A stretch of DNA of 11,393 nt, from the NCBI GenBank assembly GCA_014380545.1, contig JACMJP010000020.1:1-11393 (forward strand). Reading direction: 5' to 3'. This document shows, one piece after another, positions 1-6,500 of the stretch. A program made the position numbers and the translations under genes. The stretch comes from Chitinophagales bacterium. GTDB lineage: Bacteria; Bacteroidota; Bacteroidia; Chitinophagales; BACL12. A model generated the notes under the pieces. It ran no database searches. It was given only the letters and a program-made list of their open reading frames with translations, and was not told the DNA's origin. Every line of letters begins with the position of its first letter. Position 1 is the first letter of the stretch.

Positions 1-152
1 CATGCTTTTTGATTTGAATAATATAATACTGTTTCATTCTTAAACGGATCATTTGCTTTTTTACCACCCGGCTTAAAAATTAATATCGCTAATATAATAA
101 ATGTTAGTATAATGGCTGCAAGCAAAACAACAAAAGCAATTTTTTTTTGCAT
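1..152 (-). CDS. Membrane-anchored protein, N-terminal part only
   Basis: The first 50 codons of a gene that runs off the left edge. It opens MQKKIAFVVLLAAIILTF, and residues 5-26 form one strongly hydrophobic segment, so it is a signal anchor or uncleaved transmembrane helix. After it comes a basic, polar stretch (FKPGGKKANDPFKNE). No signal-peptidase site or lipobox Cys is visible, so I infer an inner-membrane protein with its bulk outside the cytoplasm. A candidate -7 box lies 18 nt upstream of the ATG. Too little remains to name a family. The frame stays open to the edge and the start has the expected charged-then-hydrophobic pattern, which makes it a real gene rather than a chance ORF. 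Confidence 0.6.
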   Translation of the reverse strand, partial: MQKKIAFVVLLAAIILTFIILAILIFKPGGKKANDPFKNETVLYYSNQKA

Positions 153-169
153 AAAACAATTTCAAAGAA

Positions 170-177
170 CAAATTTA
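170..177 (-). promoter_or_regulatory. Candidate -7 box for the left-edge gene
   Basis: On the minus strand this reads TAAATTTG, an exact fit to the Bacteroidota -7 consensus TAnnTTTG, 17 nt before the ATG at 152. No clear TTG/TTTG -33 element sits about 20 nt further upstream, so this is only a candidate. If it is real, the left-edge gene has its own transcript, separate from the phosphatase/DUF2007 pair. Confidence 0.35.
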
Positions 178-208
178 CAAAGAGAAATGAGATTAAGCAT
201 TAGATTCC

Positions 209-457
209 TTATACTTCTGAATTATTTTCATCTTTAATTGGGGGAAGGCTTAATATCATCTCTGCAATTTCTTTATCTTTTTCAAATACATGCAATTTAA
301 TGCCCCCGGTTAAAATATTAAAGAATGGATTCAATTCTGAATAATTTTCATTGCTTAGAAAACATAATATTTCATGTTGTTCCAAAACACCTCTTGCAAT
401 ATTTGCTTCTGCAGAATTATGATAAGATGCAAGTATGATTATTTTATCTTCTGCCAT
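209..457 (-). CDS. DUF2007 family small protein (putative signal-transducing)
   Basis: An 82-residue cytoplasmic protein with no membrane segment. It has the DUF2007 (PF09413) pattern: a first strand (KIIILASYHNSAEA), a helix (IARGVLEQHEI), then a central segment with N/S residues and a closing strand-helix unit (IKLHVFEKDKEIAEMIL). The family is a small ferredoxin-like fold labelled 'putative prokaryotic signal transducing protein', and I know of no established biochemical role. The ATG at 457 lies 1 nt beyond the stop of the phosphatase gene, so the two are almost certainly co-transcribed and probably translationally coupled. A second, diverged copy of the domain is encoded at 4235-4441. 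The last residues (KDENNSEV) are a short acidic tail. Confidence 0.75.
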   Translation of the reverse strand: MAEDKIIILASYHNSAEANIARGVLEQHEILCFLSNENYSELNPFFNILTGGIKLHVFEKDKEIAEMILSLPPIKDENNSEV

Positions 458-458
458 T

Positions 459-2078
459 TTATTTTAATTCAGTAATCACTTCTCCAATACATCCGTTCGG
501 TTGCCGGATATTGAGCATAGCGGCAAGTGTTGGAGCAATATCTGTTATATGTACGGTGCGATATGTTTTCCCGTGCGGAATTTTCCAGCCATACCATAGT
601 AAAGGAACCTGTGTATCATAAGTGTAATGGGCGCCATGTGTTGAACCTGTTGATCCGTATTCCATCCAGTTTGGTTCATATTGAATAAAAATATCGCCGC
701 TGCGTTTTTTATATATACCATTAATAAATATTTCTTTATAAAATGCCGGAATAGGCGCTTCATAAATTTTATCAATTACTAAAACATTTGCAATTCCTTC
801 GATTTTTAATAATGATGATGTTATTTTTTCAGCAACATCTTCTACATTTATACTTGCCTCATGCAGCATTGAATCATTCAAATAAATATTTTGATTCGTG
901 TATGATTTAACCCAATTGCCTGCACCAATTAAGGAATCAATTGCCGATTCAATTTTTGTTTGTAACACAACTTCGCTTAATATACCTGAAGGAATTTTCA
1001 CACTTTTTGCATAACCCGGTGTTGGAGCAACGCCATGATCTGCTGTTAAAAAAATTACATAATTTCCTTTACCAATTTCTGTATCTAAAAATTGAATGAG
1101 AGAAGCAATATCCCTGTCGAAACGAAGATAAGTATCTTCTGTTTCAACTGAATAATTTCCGTAGCGGTGCCCTACATAATCAGTGGATGAAAAACTAACA
1201 GCAATAATATCAGTAATATTATCTTTTCCTAAACCTTCTTTTATTATTACCTCTTTTGTAAAATCAGCTGTAAATGAATTTCCGTAAGGTGTGCCTTTAA
1301 TTATTTCTGTGTTTGCGAAGTTAGTAAACACATGCGGAAAAACAGGAGTTGTTTCACCTATAGCTATCCCCTCCCATGCTGTATTATCTGTTGTGCTGTT
1401 TGTATATTTTTCCTGGGCCAATAATAAATTCCACTCTTTTGATAAATATGTTGCTGCAATATTTTTTGCATTAAAATCTTTTGCCCATTGTGGCAGGTCC
1501 TGTAAATAAAATGTACTGCTTATCCATGCATTTGAATAGCCATCATACCAATAAGCTGCATTAGCAGTATGGCCTGCAGGAAGAATTGCCCCCCGGTCTT
1601 TTAATGCAACGCCAATTACCTTGCTTTTCATATTTGTAAATAACCGCAATTCATCGCACACTGTTGTTGTTAGCATGTTTTTCGGACTCATCATACCGCC
1701 TGAAGAAATTGTTCCAACTCCCTGCACAGTTTTATCACTTGCACAATACATACTTGTATTTGTATTTTCATCATACCAATCATTTGAAACAATGCCGTGA
1801 ATTGCAGGAACTGTTCCTGTATAAATACTTGCATGACCCGGGCCTGTATAGGTGGGCACATAATTATATTGTGTATTCTCACAACTAAATCCTTCTTTCA
1901 CTAATTTTTTAAATCCGCCTTCGCTGTAATTGTCCCAATAACGATATAAAAAATCGTAACTCATTTGGTCAACTACTATTCCGACAATTAATTTCGGTTT
2001 TGGTGGAATTTGATTTTGTGCGATTATTTGCAGGCTGCACAAGAGCATAACAAATGCTACAATACAAGAATATTTCAT
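459..2078 (-). CDS. PafA-like alkaline phosphatase superfamily enzyme, secreted
   Basis: 539 residues with a signal peptide (hydrophobic residues 5-19, likely cleavage after IIA20 before QNQ). It belongs to the binuclear-zinc alkaline phosphatase superfamily, PafA branch. Visible catalytic set: Asp37 (VVDQM), nucleophile Thr78 (TYTGPGHAS), Asp300 and His304 (DYVGHRYG), Asp347-His348 (TADHGV) and His481 (STHGAHYTYD). Asn99 (SNDWYDE) and Lys160/Arg162 (LKDRGAILPAGH) match the Asn/Lys/Arg trio that favours phosphate monoesters in PafA of Elizabethkingia; diesterase relatives differ there. I therefore infer a periplasmic phosphate-monoester hydrolase for phosphate scavenging, active without added regulation of specificity. 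Length matches the family (about 540). The DUF2007 gene follows 1 nt downstream. No Pho-box was recognised. Another member of the superfamily, such as a nucleotide pyrophosphatase, is the main alternative. Confidence 0.88.
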   Translation of the reverse strand: MKYSCIVAFVMLLCSLQIIAQNQIPPKPKLIVGIVVDQMSYDFLYRYWDNYSEGGFKKLVKEGFSCENTQYNYVPTYTGPGHASIYTGTVPAIHGIVSNDWYDENTNTSMYCASDKTVQGVGTISSGGMMSPKNMLTTTVCDELRLFTNMKSKVIGVALKDRGAILPAGHTANAAYWYDGYSNAWISSTFYLQDLPQWAKDFNAKNIAATYLSKEWNLLLAQEKYTNSTTDNTAWEGIAIGETTPVFPHVFTNFANTEIIKGTPYGNSFTADFTKEVIIKEGLGKDNITDIIAVSFSSTDYVGHRYGNYSVETEDTYLRFDRDIASLIQFLDTEIGKGNYVIFLTADHGVAPTPGYAKSVKIPSGILSEVVLQTKIESAIDSLIGAGNWVKSYTNQNIYLNDSMLHEASINVEDVAEKITSSLLKIEGIANVLVIDKIYEAPIPAFYKEIFINGIYKKRSGDIFIQYEPNWMEYGSTGSTHGAHYTYDTQVPLLWYGWKIPHGKTYRTVHITDIAPTLAAMLNIRQPNGCIGEVITELK

Positions 2079-2102
2079 CTATATAATTTTTGTGGGAAGG
2101 TA

Positions 2103-2110
2103 CAAAATTG
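2103..2110 (-). promoter_or_regulatory. Weak candidate -7 box for the phosphatase gene
   Basis: Reads CAATTTTG on the minus strand, one mismatch from TAnnTTTG, 25 nt before the phosphatase ATG. It lies downstream of the terminator at 2145-2176, where a new promoter is needed. No convincing -33 element is visible. Confidence 0.25.
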
Positions 2111-2144
2111 TGCGTTTGCAGTTTTAAAATAAATAATTCCTGAA

Positions 2145-2176
2145 AATAAAAAAGCCCTGTTCTTTCAAACAGAGCC
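2145..2176 (-). terminator. Rho-independent terminator after the secreted-protein gene
   Basis: On the minus strand GGCTCTGTT (2176-2168) pairs with AACAGGGCT (2161-2153), nine pairs including two G-U, around a 6-nt loop. A T-rich run (TTTTTTATTTT) follows. On the plus strand the two wobble positions become mismatches, so the element is oriented leftwards. It separates the psd/secreted-protein unit from the phosphatase unit. Confidence 0.8.
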
Positions 2177-2203
2177 GTTACAAATTTTCAGGTTTAGAAA
2201 AAA

Positions 2204-2530
2204 TTATTGCTTAGGAGTTTCTTCTTTTTTCGGCTTTTCAGCACTCATTCCAAAACCGATCTGCTCACAGCTTGCTGCTGATTTTGATAAAGATGCACCC
2301 GTACTATTTGCAGATGAAGAACTCATATCACTTCTACTTTTTGTTGAACAACATGATTTTGTTGACCCTGCCGAACAATTTGCAGCTTTATCTACGTCTG
2401 TTTTCTGCATATCAACTGCATTCACTGTTTGTGTAGATTTAGTGGCATCTGCTGCTGAAGTTGCTGTTTGTGCTGAAGCAAATGTTGCAATTGCTATAAC
2501 ACATGTTATTGTTACAAATATTTTTTTCAT
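2204..2530 (-). CDS. Small secreted Ser/Thr/Ala-rich protein with a Cys cluster
   Basis: 108 residues, family not recognised. The start is a textbook Sec signal peptide: MKKIF, a hydrophobic core to residue 18, and likely cleavage FASA20|Q21. The mature part of about 88 residues is low-complexity (Ser, Thr, Ala, Lys) and probably disordered, with four cysteines: Cys52, the pair Cys60-Cys61 inside STKSCCSTKS, and Cys88. The tail is charged (EKPKKEETPKQ). The Cys pair could bind metal or form disulfides, which is inference only. It starts 50 nt after psd with only weak promoter hints (TATATTTA at 2551-2558), so it may be read through from psd, and a terminator follows its stop. Signal peptide, terminator and absence of a competing ORF argue that it is real. 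Confidence 0.65.
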   Translation of the reverse strand: MKKIFVTITCVIAIATFASAQTATSAADATKSTQTVNAVDMQKTDVDKAANCSAGSTKSCCSTKSRSDMSSSSANSTGASLSKSAASCEQIGFGMSAEKPKKEETPKQ

Positions 2531-2580
2531 CTATTTTTTATTTTATTTAGTAAATATACTCTTTTTTTATCATTCAGGTG

Positions 2581-3255
2581 TTAATTCCTAGGCACCCTTG
2601 CAATCACAGTTTGTCCACCTTTTACCTTATCACCCAAATTTACTTCTACTTCTGCATTCAAAGGAAGAAAGAGATCTACCCGTGAACCAAACTTAATAAA
2701 TCCGAATTCACTGCCTTGTTCTACTTCATCACCTTCTTCAACGTAAAATTTAATTCTTCTTGCTACAGTGCCTGCAATCTGACGCATGAGAATTTCCATG
2801 TTGTCATCCTCATCTTCAATCACAAAAGTTGTACGTTCATTATCAGTTGAAGATTTCGGGTGCCAGGCAACTAAAAATTTTCCCGGGTGATATTTAAAAT
2901 ATTTTACTTCGCCGGCAATGGGTGTACGGTTCACATGCACATTTTTCGGGCTCATGAAAATGGAAACCTGCAATCTTTTATCTTTAAAATATTCCCCTTC
3001 AAAAGTTTCTTCTATTACAACAACTTTTCCGTCAGCAGGAGAAATAATAGCTCCTTCTTCCTGGAATAACTTTCTTTTCGGGTTGCGAAAAAAACTCATC
3101 ACAAAAAAAATAGATACTAATGATACAATTAAAAGGATTGCATGTAATGCCCTGTCGAGTGGAAATATGTTATGTACTAGGAAATTTATAATGACAAGAA
3201 AAAGCAAAAATCCAATAATTATTTTTCTGCCTTCCCGGTGTATGAATCTTAACAT
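2581..3255 (-). CDS. psd: Phosphatidylserine decarboxylase proenzyme (short, PSD-A type)
   Basis: 224 residues. Makes phosphatidylethanolamine by decarboxylating phosphatidylserine at the inner membrane. Two N-terminal membrane segments (about residues 12-29 and 36-54) precede the catalytic domain. Family marks: SPADGKV (Asp75), MSPKNVHVNR (His107), HPGKFLVAWHPKSS (123-136), and the self-cleavage site KFGS near the C-terminus, where Ser191 should become the pyruvoyl group after the Gly190-Ser191 break. This yields a large beta chain and an alpha chain of about 34 residues. The short length and the FGSR site fit the bacterial/archaeal-like PSD-A branch rather than the E. coli type with LGST. 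cdsA lies 99 nt upstream, giving two steps of the same pathway; PS synthase is not in the window. A near-perfect -7 box upstream suggests an independent promoter. Confidence 0.92.
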   Translation of the reverse strand: MLRFIHREGRKIIIGFLLFLVIINFLVHNIFPLDRALHAILLIVSLVSIFFVMSFFRNPKRKLFQEEGAIISPADGKVVVIEETFEGEYFKDKRLQVSIFMSPKNVHVNRTPIAGEVKYFKYHPGKFLVAWHPKSSTDNERTTFVIEDEDDNMEILMRQIAGTVARRIKFYVEEGDEVEQGSEFGFIKFGSRVDLFLPLNAEVEVNLGDKVKGGQTVIARVPRN

Positions 3256-3283
3256 GTAAGCTATATGATTTGATGTAGAGACG

Positions 3284-3291
3284 CAAAATTA
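3284..3291 (-). promoter_or_regulatory. Candidate -7 box for psd
   Basis: TAATTTTG on the minus strand fits TAnnTTTG exactly, about 29 nt before the psd ATG. A second TTTTGCG copy lies a few bases upstream (3293-3299), forming a direct repeat. No clear -33 TTG is at the usual distance. The box lies in the 99-nt gap after cdsA, where no strong terminator was found, so psd may be transcribed both by read-through and from here. Confidence 0.45.
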
Positions 3292-3354
3292 ACGCAAAAT
3301 GTTCACTTACCTGCTAACCCGTAAATGGCTGAGAACCCTTAAAAAGACTTTAAC

Positions 3355-4251
3355 TTATAAAAATTGAATGATAGCTACATATAACCAAATAAAAGGAGCG
3401 GCAATCAAAGTACTGTCAAATCTATCTAAAAACCCACCATGCCCGGGTAAAATATTACTACTGTCCTTTAATTGAAGACTGCGCTTCAACATGCTTTCTA
3501 TTAAGTCACCTAATGTTCCAAAAATCGAAATGATAATAGCTATGGTTATCCAATTTACGATTGTGAGAAACTCAAGATATTGACCCACTAAAATTGCCAT
3601 GCCGATGGAAAAAATAAACCCGCCAATAAATCCTTCCCAGGTTTTCTTTGGTGAAATGCGTTCGAATAATTTATGTTTCCCTATCCCTCTTCCTATAAAG
3701 TATGCCATCACATCATATGTCCATACAATAAGAAAGTAACCGAGTACAAAGTACTGAGGGTTTCCTTCAACAAAAACTAATTCTTCAGGAATATTTGAAT
3801 ACTTTATTCTAGTAATTGGATATAATGGTATCGATAATAACATTGCGAACGGAACAACGCAATATAACATACCTATGATATTTAATCCAATATTAATAAA
3901 TGAGTTATCTCTTTTTGCAAATAACTCGTAAATAAAAAAGAAACTAATCAATGGCACTATTATATTAAAAGAAAACTCATTTGCCATATTATAAAAACGT
4001 ATTGAAAAGAAAGGTGCTACCACAAAGAAGAATAAAATTGTTCCTATTCCCAAGCTCAATATATACTCGAAAGAATTTGATCCACCCTTCAGTTTACTTA
4101 CATTTCTCAAATATTCCCAATGCACTAAAACCGAGATCAGAAATAACACAATAATCAAACTATATTCATTCCACACCATCCCGGTAATTAAAACAGCCGC
4201 TCCTATAACAGAAGTAATAAAGCGTTGTGTAAGATTATTCATGTTCGGCAT
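3355..4251 (-). CDS. cdsA: Phosphatidate cytidylyltransferase (CDP-diacylglycerol synthase)
   Basis: 298 residues, polytopic membrane enzyme converting phosphatidic acid and CTP to CDP-diacylglycerol, the branch point for bacterial phospholipids. About seven or eight hydrophobic segments cover residues 12-240. The C-terminal part carries the CdsA signature: TYDVMAYFIGR (178-188) with SPKKTWEGFIGG (200-211), then GDLIESMLKRSLQLKD (248-263) and LPGHGGFLDRFDS (268-280) with the metal- and nucleotide-binding acidic residues. Length is normal. The listed ATG overlaps the DUF2007 gene upstream by 17 nt; an internal ATG at 4242 (MNNLTQRF) overlaps by only 8 nt and may be the true start, since relatives tend to begin near there. 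Either way the two genes are coupled. psd follows in the same direction. Confidence 0.93.
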   Translation of the reverse strand: MPNMNNLTQRFITSVIGAAVLITGMVWNEYSLIIVLFLISVLVHWEYLRNVSKLKGGSNSFEYILSLGIGTILFFFVVAPFFSIRFYNMANEFSFNIIVPLISFFFIYELFAKRDNSFINIGLNIIGMLYCVVPFAMLLSIPLYPITRIKYSNIPEELVFVEGNPQYFVLGYFLIVWTYDVMAYFIGRGIGKHKLFERISPKKTWEGFIGGFIFSIGMAILVGQYLEFLTIVNWITIAIIISIFGTLGDLIESMLKRSLQLKDSSNILPGHGGFLDRFDSTLIAAPFIWLYVAIIQFL

Positions 4252-4441
4252 TGTAAATAATATTTAATGCTTTTTCCGCTTCTATATAGTGAACATAGAT
4301 TTCAAGTAACCCAATATCATAGAATGAATCTTTTTTGTTAAAACAGACATATTTTATTTGTTCTTCCTCAAGAATGTACCTTATCCTGGAAAACAAAACC
4401 CTATTTTCTGTTGAATAGATCATCATCCAGTCTTTTTCCAT
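4235..4441 (-). CDS. DUF2007-like small protein between CPBP protease and cdsA
   Basis: 68 residues, soluble, no signal peptide. It shows the DUF2007 pattern in minimal form: strand (WMMIYSTENRVLF), helix (SRIRYILEEEQI), the typical FNKKDS segment followed by a strand (LLEIYVHYIEAEKAL) and a final helix. Its role is unknown; the family is only called putative signal-transducing. Its ATG lies 41 nt inside the end of the CPBP gene and its stop overlaps the start of cdsA, so all three are on one transcript with coupled translation. The conserved order suggests a function linked to the membrane enzymes, perhaps as a small regulator or partner, which is inference. Internal ATGs at 4426 and 4423 would shorten the overlap, but the first strand fits the first start better. 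Confidence 0.75.
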   Translation of the reverse strand: MEKDWMMIYSTENRVLFSRIRYILEEEQIKYVCFNKKDSFYDIGLLEIYVHYIEAEKALNIIYNAEHE

Positions 4442-5363
4442 CTCTGTATGTTTCAGTTGCCCTTTTGTAAAGGAAAAGAAAAAATATGAAAAACGGTAGT
4501 GAAAATAATGCTATTTGCCAACTTGCTTCTTCTGTAACATTTTCATCTATTATATTTTTATTCACCATAAAATAAGCAATAACACCCAGAAAATTATTAA
4601 TAAAATGTCCGAGTATAGAAGTCCATAAACTTCCGCTCCAGGCAAATAAATATCCCAGCACAGCGCCAAGAATTAATCTTGGGAAAAAACCAAAAAATTG
4701 CAAATGCATAAAGCTGAAAAGAAATGCGGCTGACCAAACTGCAACATGTACATTTTTTGTGAGCTTATATAACATGCTTTGCAATAAACCCCTGAAAACA
4801 ATTTCTTCGCCCACAGCAGCAAGTATGGCGATAATTAAAATATTTGCTATTAACCCGCTTACAGATGTTGCAGATAAAAATGCGTCTGTCTGAATTTTTG
4901 CCTGCTCTTCCATTTTACGCATCGCACTTTCTACATCACTTAAAAATGAAGGCAATTTTATATTCTGATTTAATTCATTAATATATCCTATCACACCAAT
5001 TGAAGAAAAGAAAATAAAAAATACAAGTATGAATAAAACGACAGGTACTGATTTCTTCATCCCTGTTGCAGAAAAGAAATTATCTCCGCATAAATGCACA
5101 AAAAATAATGGTGCAAGAATATATTGTCCCAGCGATGCAAAAAGCTGATAACATTTCATTGCGTTTTTTTGTGTTCCACTTAGTTCATCTGCACTTTTAA
5201 TTGTATCGAAACTATTAAAAAGATTTAGCAGATCAGCACCGGGGAAAATTACGTTTGTAATAAGCAAAGCAACGTATTGAAAAGCAATTCCTACCAATAA
5301 TATAACTCCTATGAAAATAAAAAGCTTTGCAAACACCGGATACTGAGCAATTATTCCCTTCAT
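4401..5363 (-). CDS. CPBP family intramembrane endopeptidase (Abi/Rce1-like)
   Basis: 320 residues, a polytopic membrane protein with about eight hydrophobic segments. It has the CPBP/Abi (PF02517) active-site motifs: EEIVFR (Glu186-Glu187, Arg191), FSFMH (Phe216, His220) and HFINN (His253, Asn257), the glutamic-protease set shared with eukaryotic Rce1. Bacterial members process peptides or anchor proteins, and the substrate here cannot be told. I chose the ATG at 5363 (MKGIIAQYPVF). A longer form from a TTG at 5387 would add eight residues, but that TTG lies inside the best -7 box and so probably upstream of the transcript start. The DUF2007 gene overlaps its last 41 nt and cdsA follows. The C-terminal end (YRDGKRLDDDLFNRK) is polar and cytoplasmic. 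Confidence 0.88.
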   Translation of the reverse strand: MKGIIAQYPVFAKLFIFIGVILLVGIAFQYVALLITNVIFPGADLLNLFNSFDTIKSADELSGTQKNAMKCYQLFASLGQYILAPLFFVHLCGDNFFSATGMKKSVPVVLFILVFFIFFSSIGVIGYINELNQNIKLPSFLSDVESAMRKMEEQAKIQTDAFLSATSVSGLIANILIIAILAAVGEEIVFRGLLQSMLYKLTKNVHVAVWSAAFLFSFMHLQFFGFFPRLILGAVLGYLFAWSGSLWTSILGHFINNFLGVIAYFMVNKNIIDENVTEEASWQIALFSLPFFIFFLFLYKRATETYRDGKRLDDDLFNRK

Positions 5364-5374
5364 TGCGTAATTTG

Positions 5375-5382
5375 TAATTTTG
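5375..5382 (+). promoter_or_regulatory. Candidate -7 box for dusB
   Basis: TAATTTTG fits TAnnTTTG exactly and lies 48 nt before the dusB ATG. A well-placed -33 TTG about 20 nt upstream is missing. The box nearly abuts an opposite-facing -7 box at 5385-5392. Confidence 0.4.
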
Positions 5383-5384
5383 GG

Positions 5385-5392
5385 CAAAAGTA
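5385..5392 (-). promoter_or_regulatory. Candidate -7 box for the CPBP-DUF2007-cdsA operon
   Basis: TACTTTTG on the minus strand fits TAnnTTTG exactly. The inferred transcript start near 5380 leaves a leader of about 17 nt before the ATG at 5363 and excludes the TTG start at 5387. The -33 region has no clear TTTG, only an A/T run near 5421-5425. Confidence 0.4.
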
Positions 5393-5420
5393 GTGAATGG
5401 TGAGTGGTGAATCATGAATG
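5393..5420 (+). repeat. Four imperfect heptamer repeats upstream of dusB
   Basis: Four consecutive 7-mers: GTGAATG, GTGAGTG, GTGAATC, ATGAATG. The consensus is GTGAATG with zero, one, one and one changes. They occupy the dusB leader and the upstream side of the CPBP promoter. They may be slipped-strand repeats or a binding array; the sequence alone does not decide. Confidence 0.6.
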
Positions 5421-5430
5421 AAAAATACGA

Positions 5431-6423
5431 ATGGTTAAGATAGCTAACATACAATTACCCGAATTTCCTTTATTGCTTGCACCCATGGAGGATGTGAGTG
5501 ATCCGCCGTTTCGTGTATTGTGTAAGCGGCTGGGTGCAGATATGCTTTATACTGAATTTATTTCTACTGAAGGTCTAATCAGGCATGCAGAAAAGAGTGT
5601 AAAGAAATTAGATTTTTATGAAGAAGAACGGCCTTTGGGTATCCAGATATTTGGTGCGGATATAGAAGTGATGAAAGGTTGTGTTGAAATTATTGAAGAA
5701 GCAAAACCTGATCTGCTGGATATTAATTTCGGTTGTCCCGTAAAAAAAGTTGTGTGTAAAGATGCCGGTGCAGGAATATTAAAAGATGTTCCAAAGATGA
5801 TCCGTTTGACTGAATCAATTGTAAAAGCAACAAACCTTCCGGTAACTGTAAAAACAAGATTAGGCTGGGACAGCAATTCAAAAAATATAATGGATGTTGC
5901 AGAACGTTTGCAGGATGTTGGAATTAAAGCCCTGGCTATTCATGGCAGAACAAGGGAACAAATGTATAAAGGCGATGCTGACTGGACATTAATTGGTGAA
6001 GTAAAAAATAATGCAAGAATTCATATTCCTATTTTTGGCAATGGTGATATTGATTCACCGCAAAAAGTTTTGGAATATAAAAATAAATATAGTGTTGATG
6101 GCGTAATGATCGGTAGGGCAGCAATTGGGTATCCCTGGATTTTTCGGGAAATAAAACATTATTTAAAAACTGGAGAAATATTAGCACCACCATCTATTGA
6201 AGAAAGAATTGAAGTTTGCAAACAACATTTACAAAAATCAATTGAATGGAAAGGAGAGGTATTGGGTATTTTAGAAATGCGCAGACATTACACAAATTAT
6301 TTTAAAGGTATTCCGAATATAAAACATTACCGTTCTCAACTGGTAACATTAAATTCCTTTGATGAAATAATACAAATACTTGATGAGGTGGGTAACCTGG
6401 AAGTAGAGGTATTAGCTGCATAA
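5431..6423 (+). CDS. dusB: tRNA-dihydrouridine synthase, DusB-like
   Basis: 330 residues, FMN-dependent enzyme reducing uridines in the tRNA D-loop with NADPH. The TIM-barrel marks are all present: LAPMEDVSDPPFR (16-28) at the FMN site, TEFIS (41-45), INFGCPVKKVVCKDAGAGIL (98-117) with catalytic Cys102, VKTRLGW (138-145 region), HGRTREQMYKGDADW, GNGDI and GVMIGRAAIGYPWIF for phosphate binding of FMN. The C-terminal helical tRNA-binding part (about 245-330) is complete. Length is normal. The ATG at 5431 gives MVKIANIQLPEFPLLLAPM, the form expected for Bacteroidota homologues. It is divergent from the CPBP operon and 77 nt upstream of lemA, with no terminator seen between, so read-through is possible. 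DusB against DusA or DusC cannot be fixed without alignment; the overall pattern favours DusB. Confidence 0.92.
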   Translation: MVKIANIQLPEFPLLLAPMEDVSDPPFRVLCKRLGADMLYTEFISTEGLIRHAEKSVKKLDFYEEERPLGIQIFGADIEVMKGCVEIIEEAKPDLLDINFGCPVKKVVCKDAGAGILKDVPKMIRLTESIVKATNLPVTVKTRLGWDSNSKNIMDVAERLQDVGIKALAIHGRTREQMYKGDADWTLIGEVKNNARIHIPIFGNGDIDSPQKVLEYKNKYSVDGVMIGRAAIGYPWIFREIKHYLKTGEILAPPSIEERIEVCKQHLQKSIEWKGEVLGILEMRRHYTNYFKGIPNIKHYRSQLVTLNSFDEIIQILDEVGNLEVEVLAA

Positions 6424-6461
6424 TCTACAAAACACCTTTTTATTTTACAATTTTTAATTTC

Positions 6462-6469
6462 TATTTTCG
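6462..6469 (+). promoter_or_regulatory. Weak candidate -7 box for lemA
   Basis: TATTTTCG, one mismatch from TAnnTTTG, 31 nt before the lemA ATG in the 77-nt gap after dusB. No good -33 element accompanies it. Confidence 0.25.
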
Positions 6470-6500
6470 TCACTTCATTTAACCTTAAAACCAAATAATC

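Noticed and set aside
1291..1888. Plus-strand ORFs opposite the phosphatase gene
   Set aside because: Antisense to a complete, motif-rich PafA-like gene; translations show no family features.
2918..3259. 113-codon plus-strand ORF opposite psd
   Set aside because: Fully antisense to a clear Psd protein, with low-complexity translation, no recognisable domain and no promoter or start context.
5364..5387. TTG start extending the CPBP protein by eight residues
   Set aside because: The TTG lies within the best -7 box, and the ATG at 5363 gives a natural start before the first membrane segment.
5393..5420. Heptamer repeats as a CRISPR array
   Set aside because: Units are 7 nt and contiguous with no spacers, and no cas gene is nearby.
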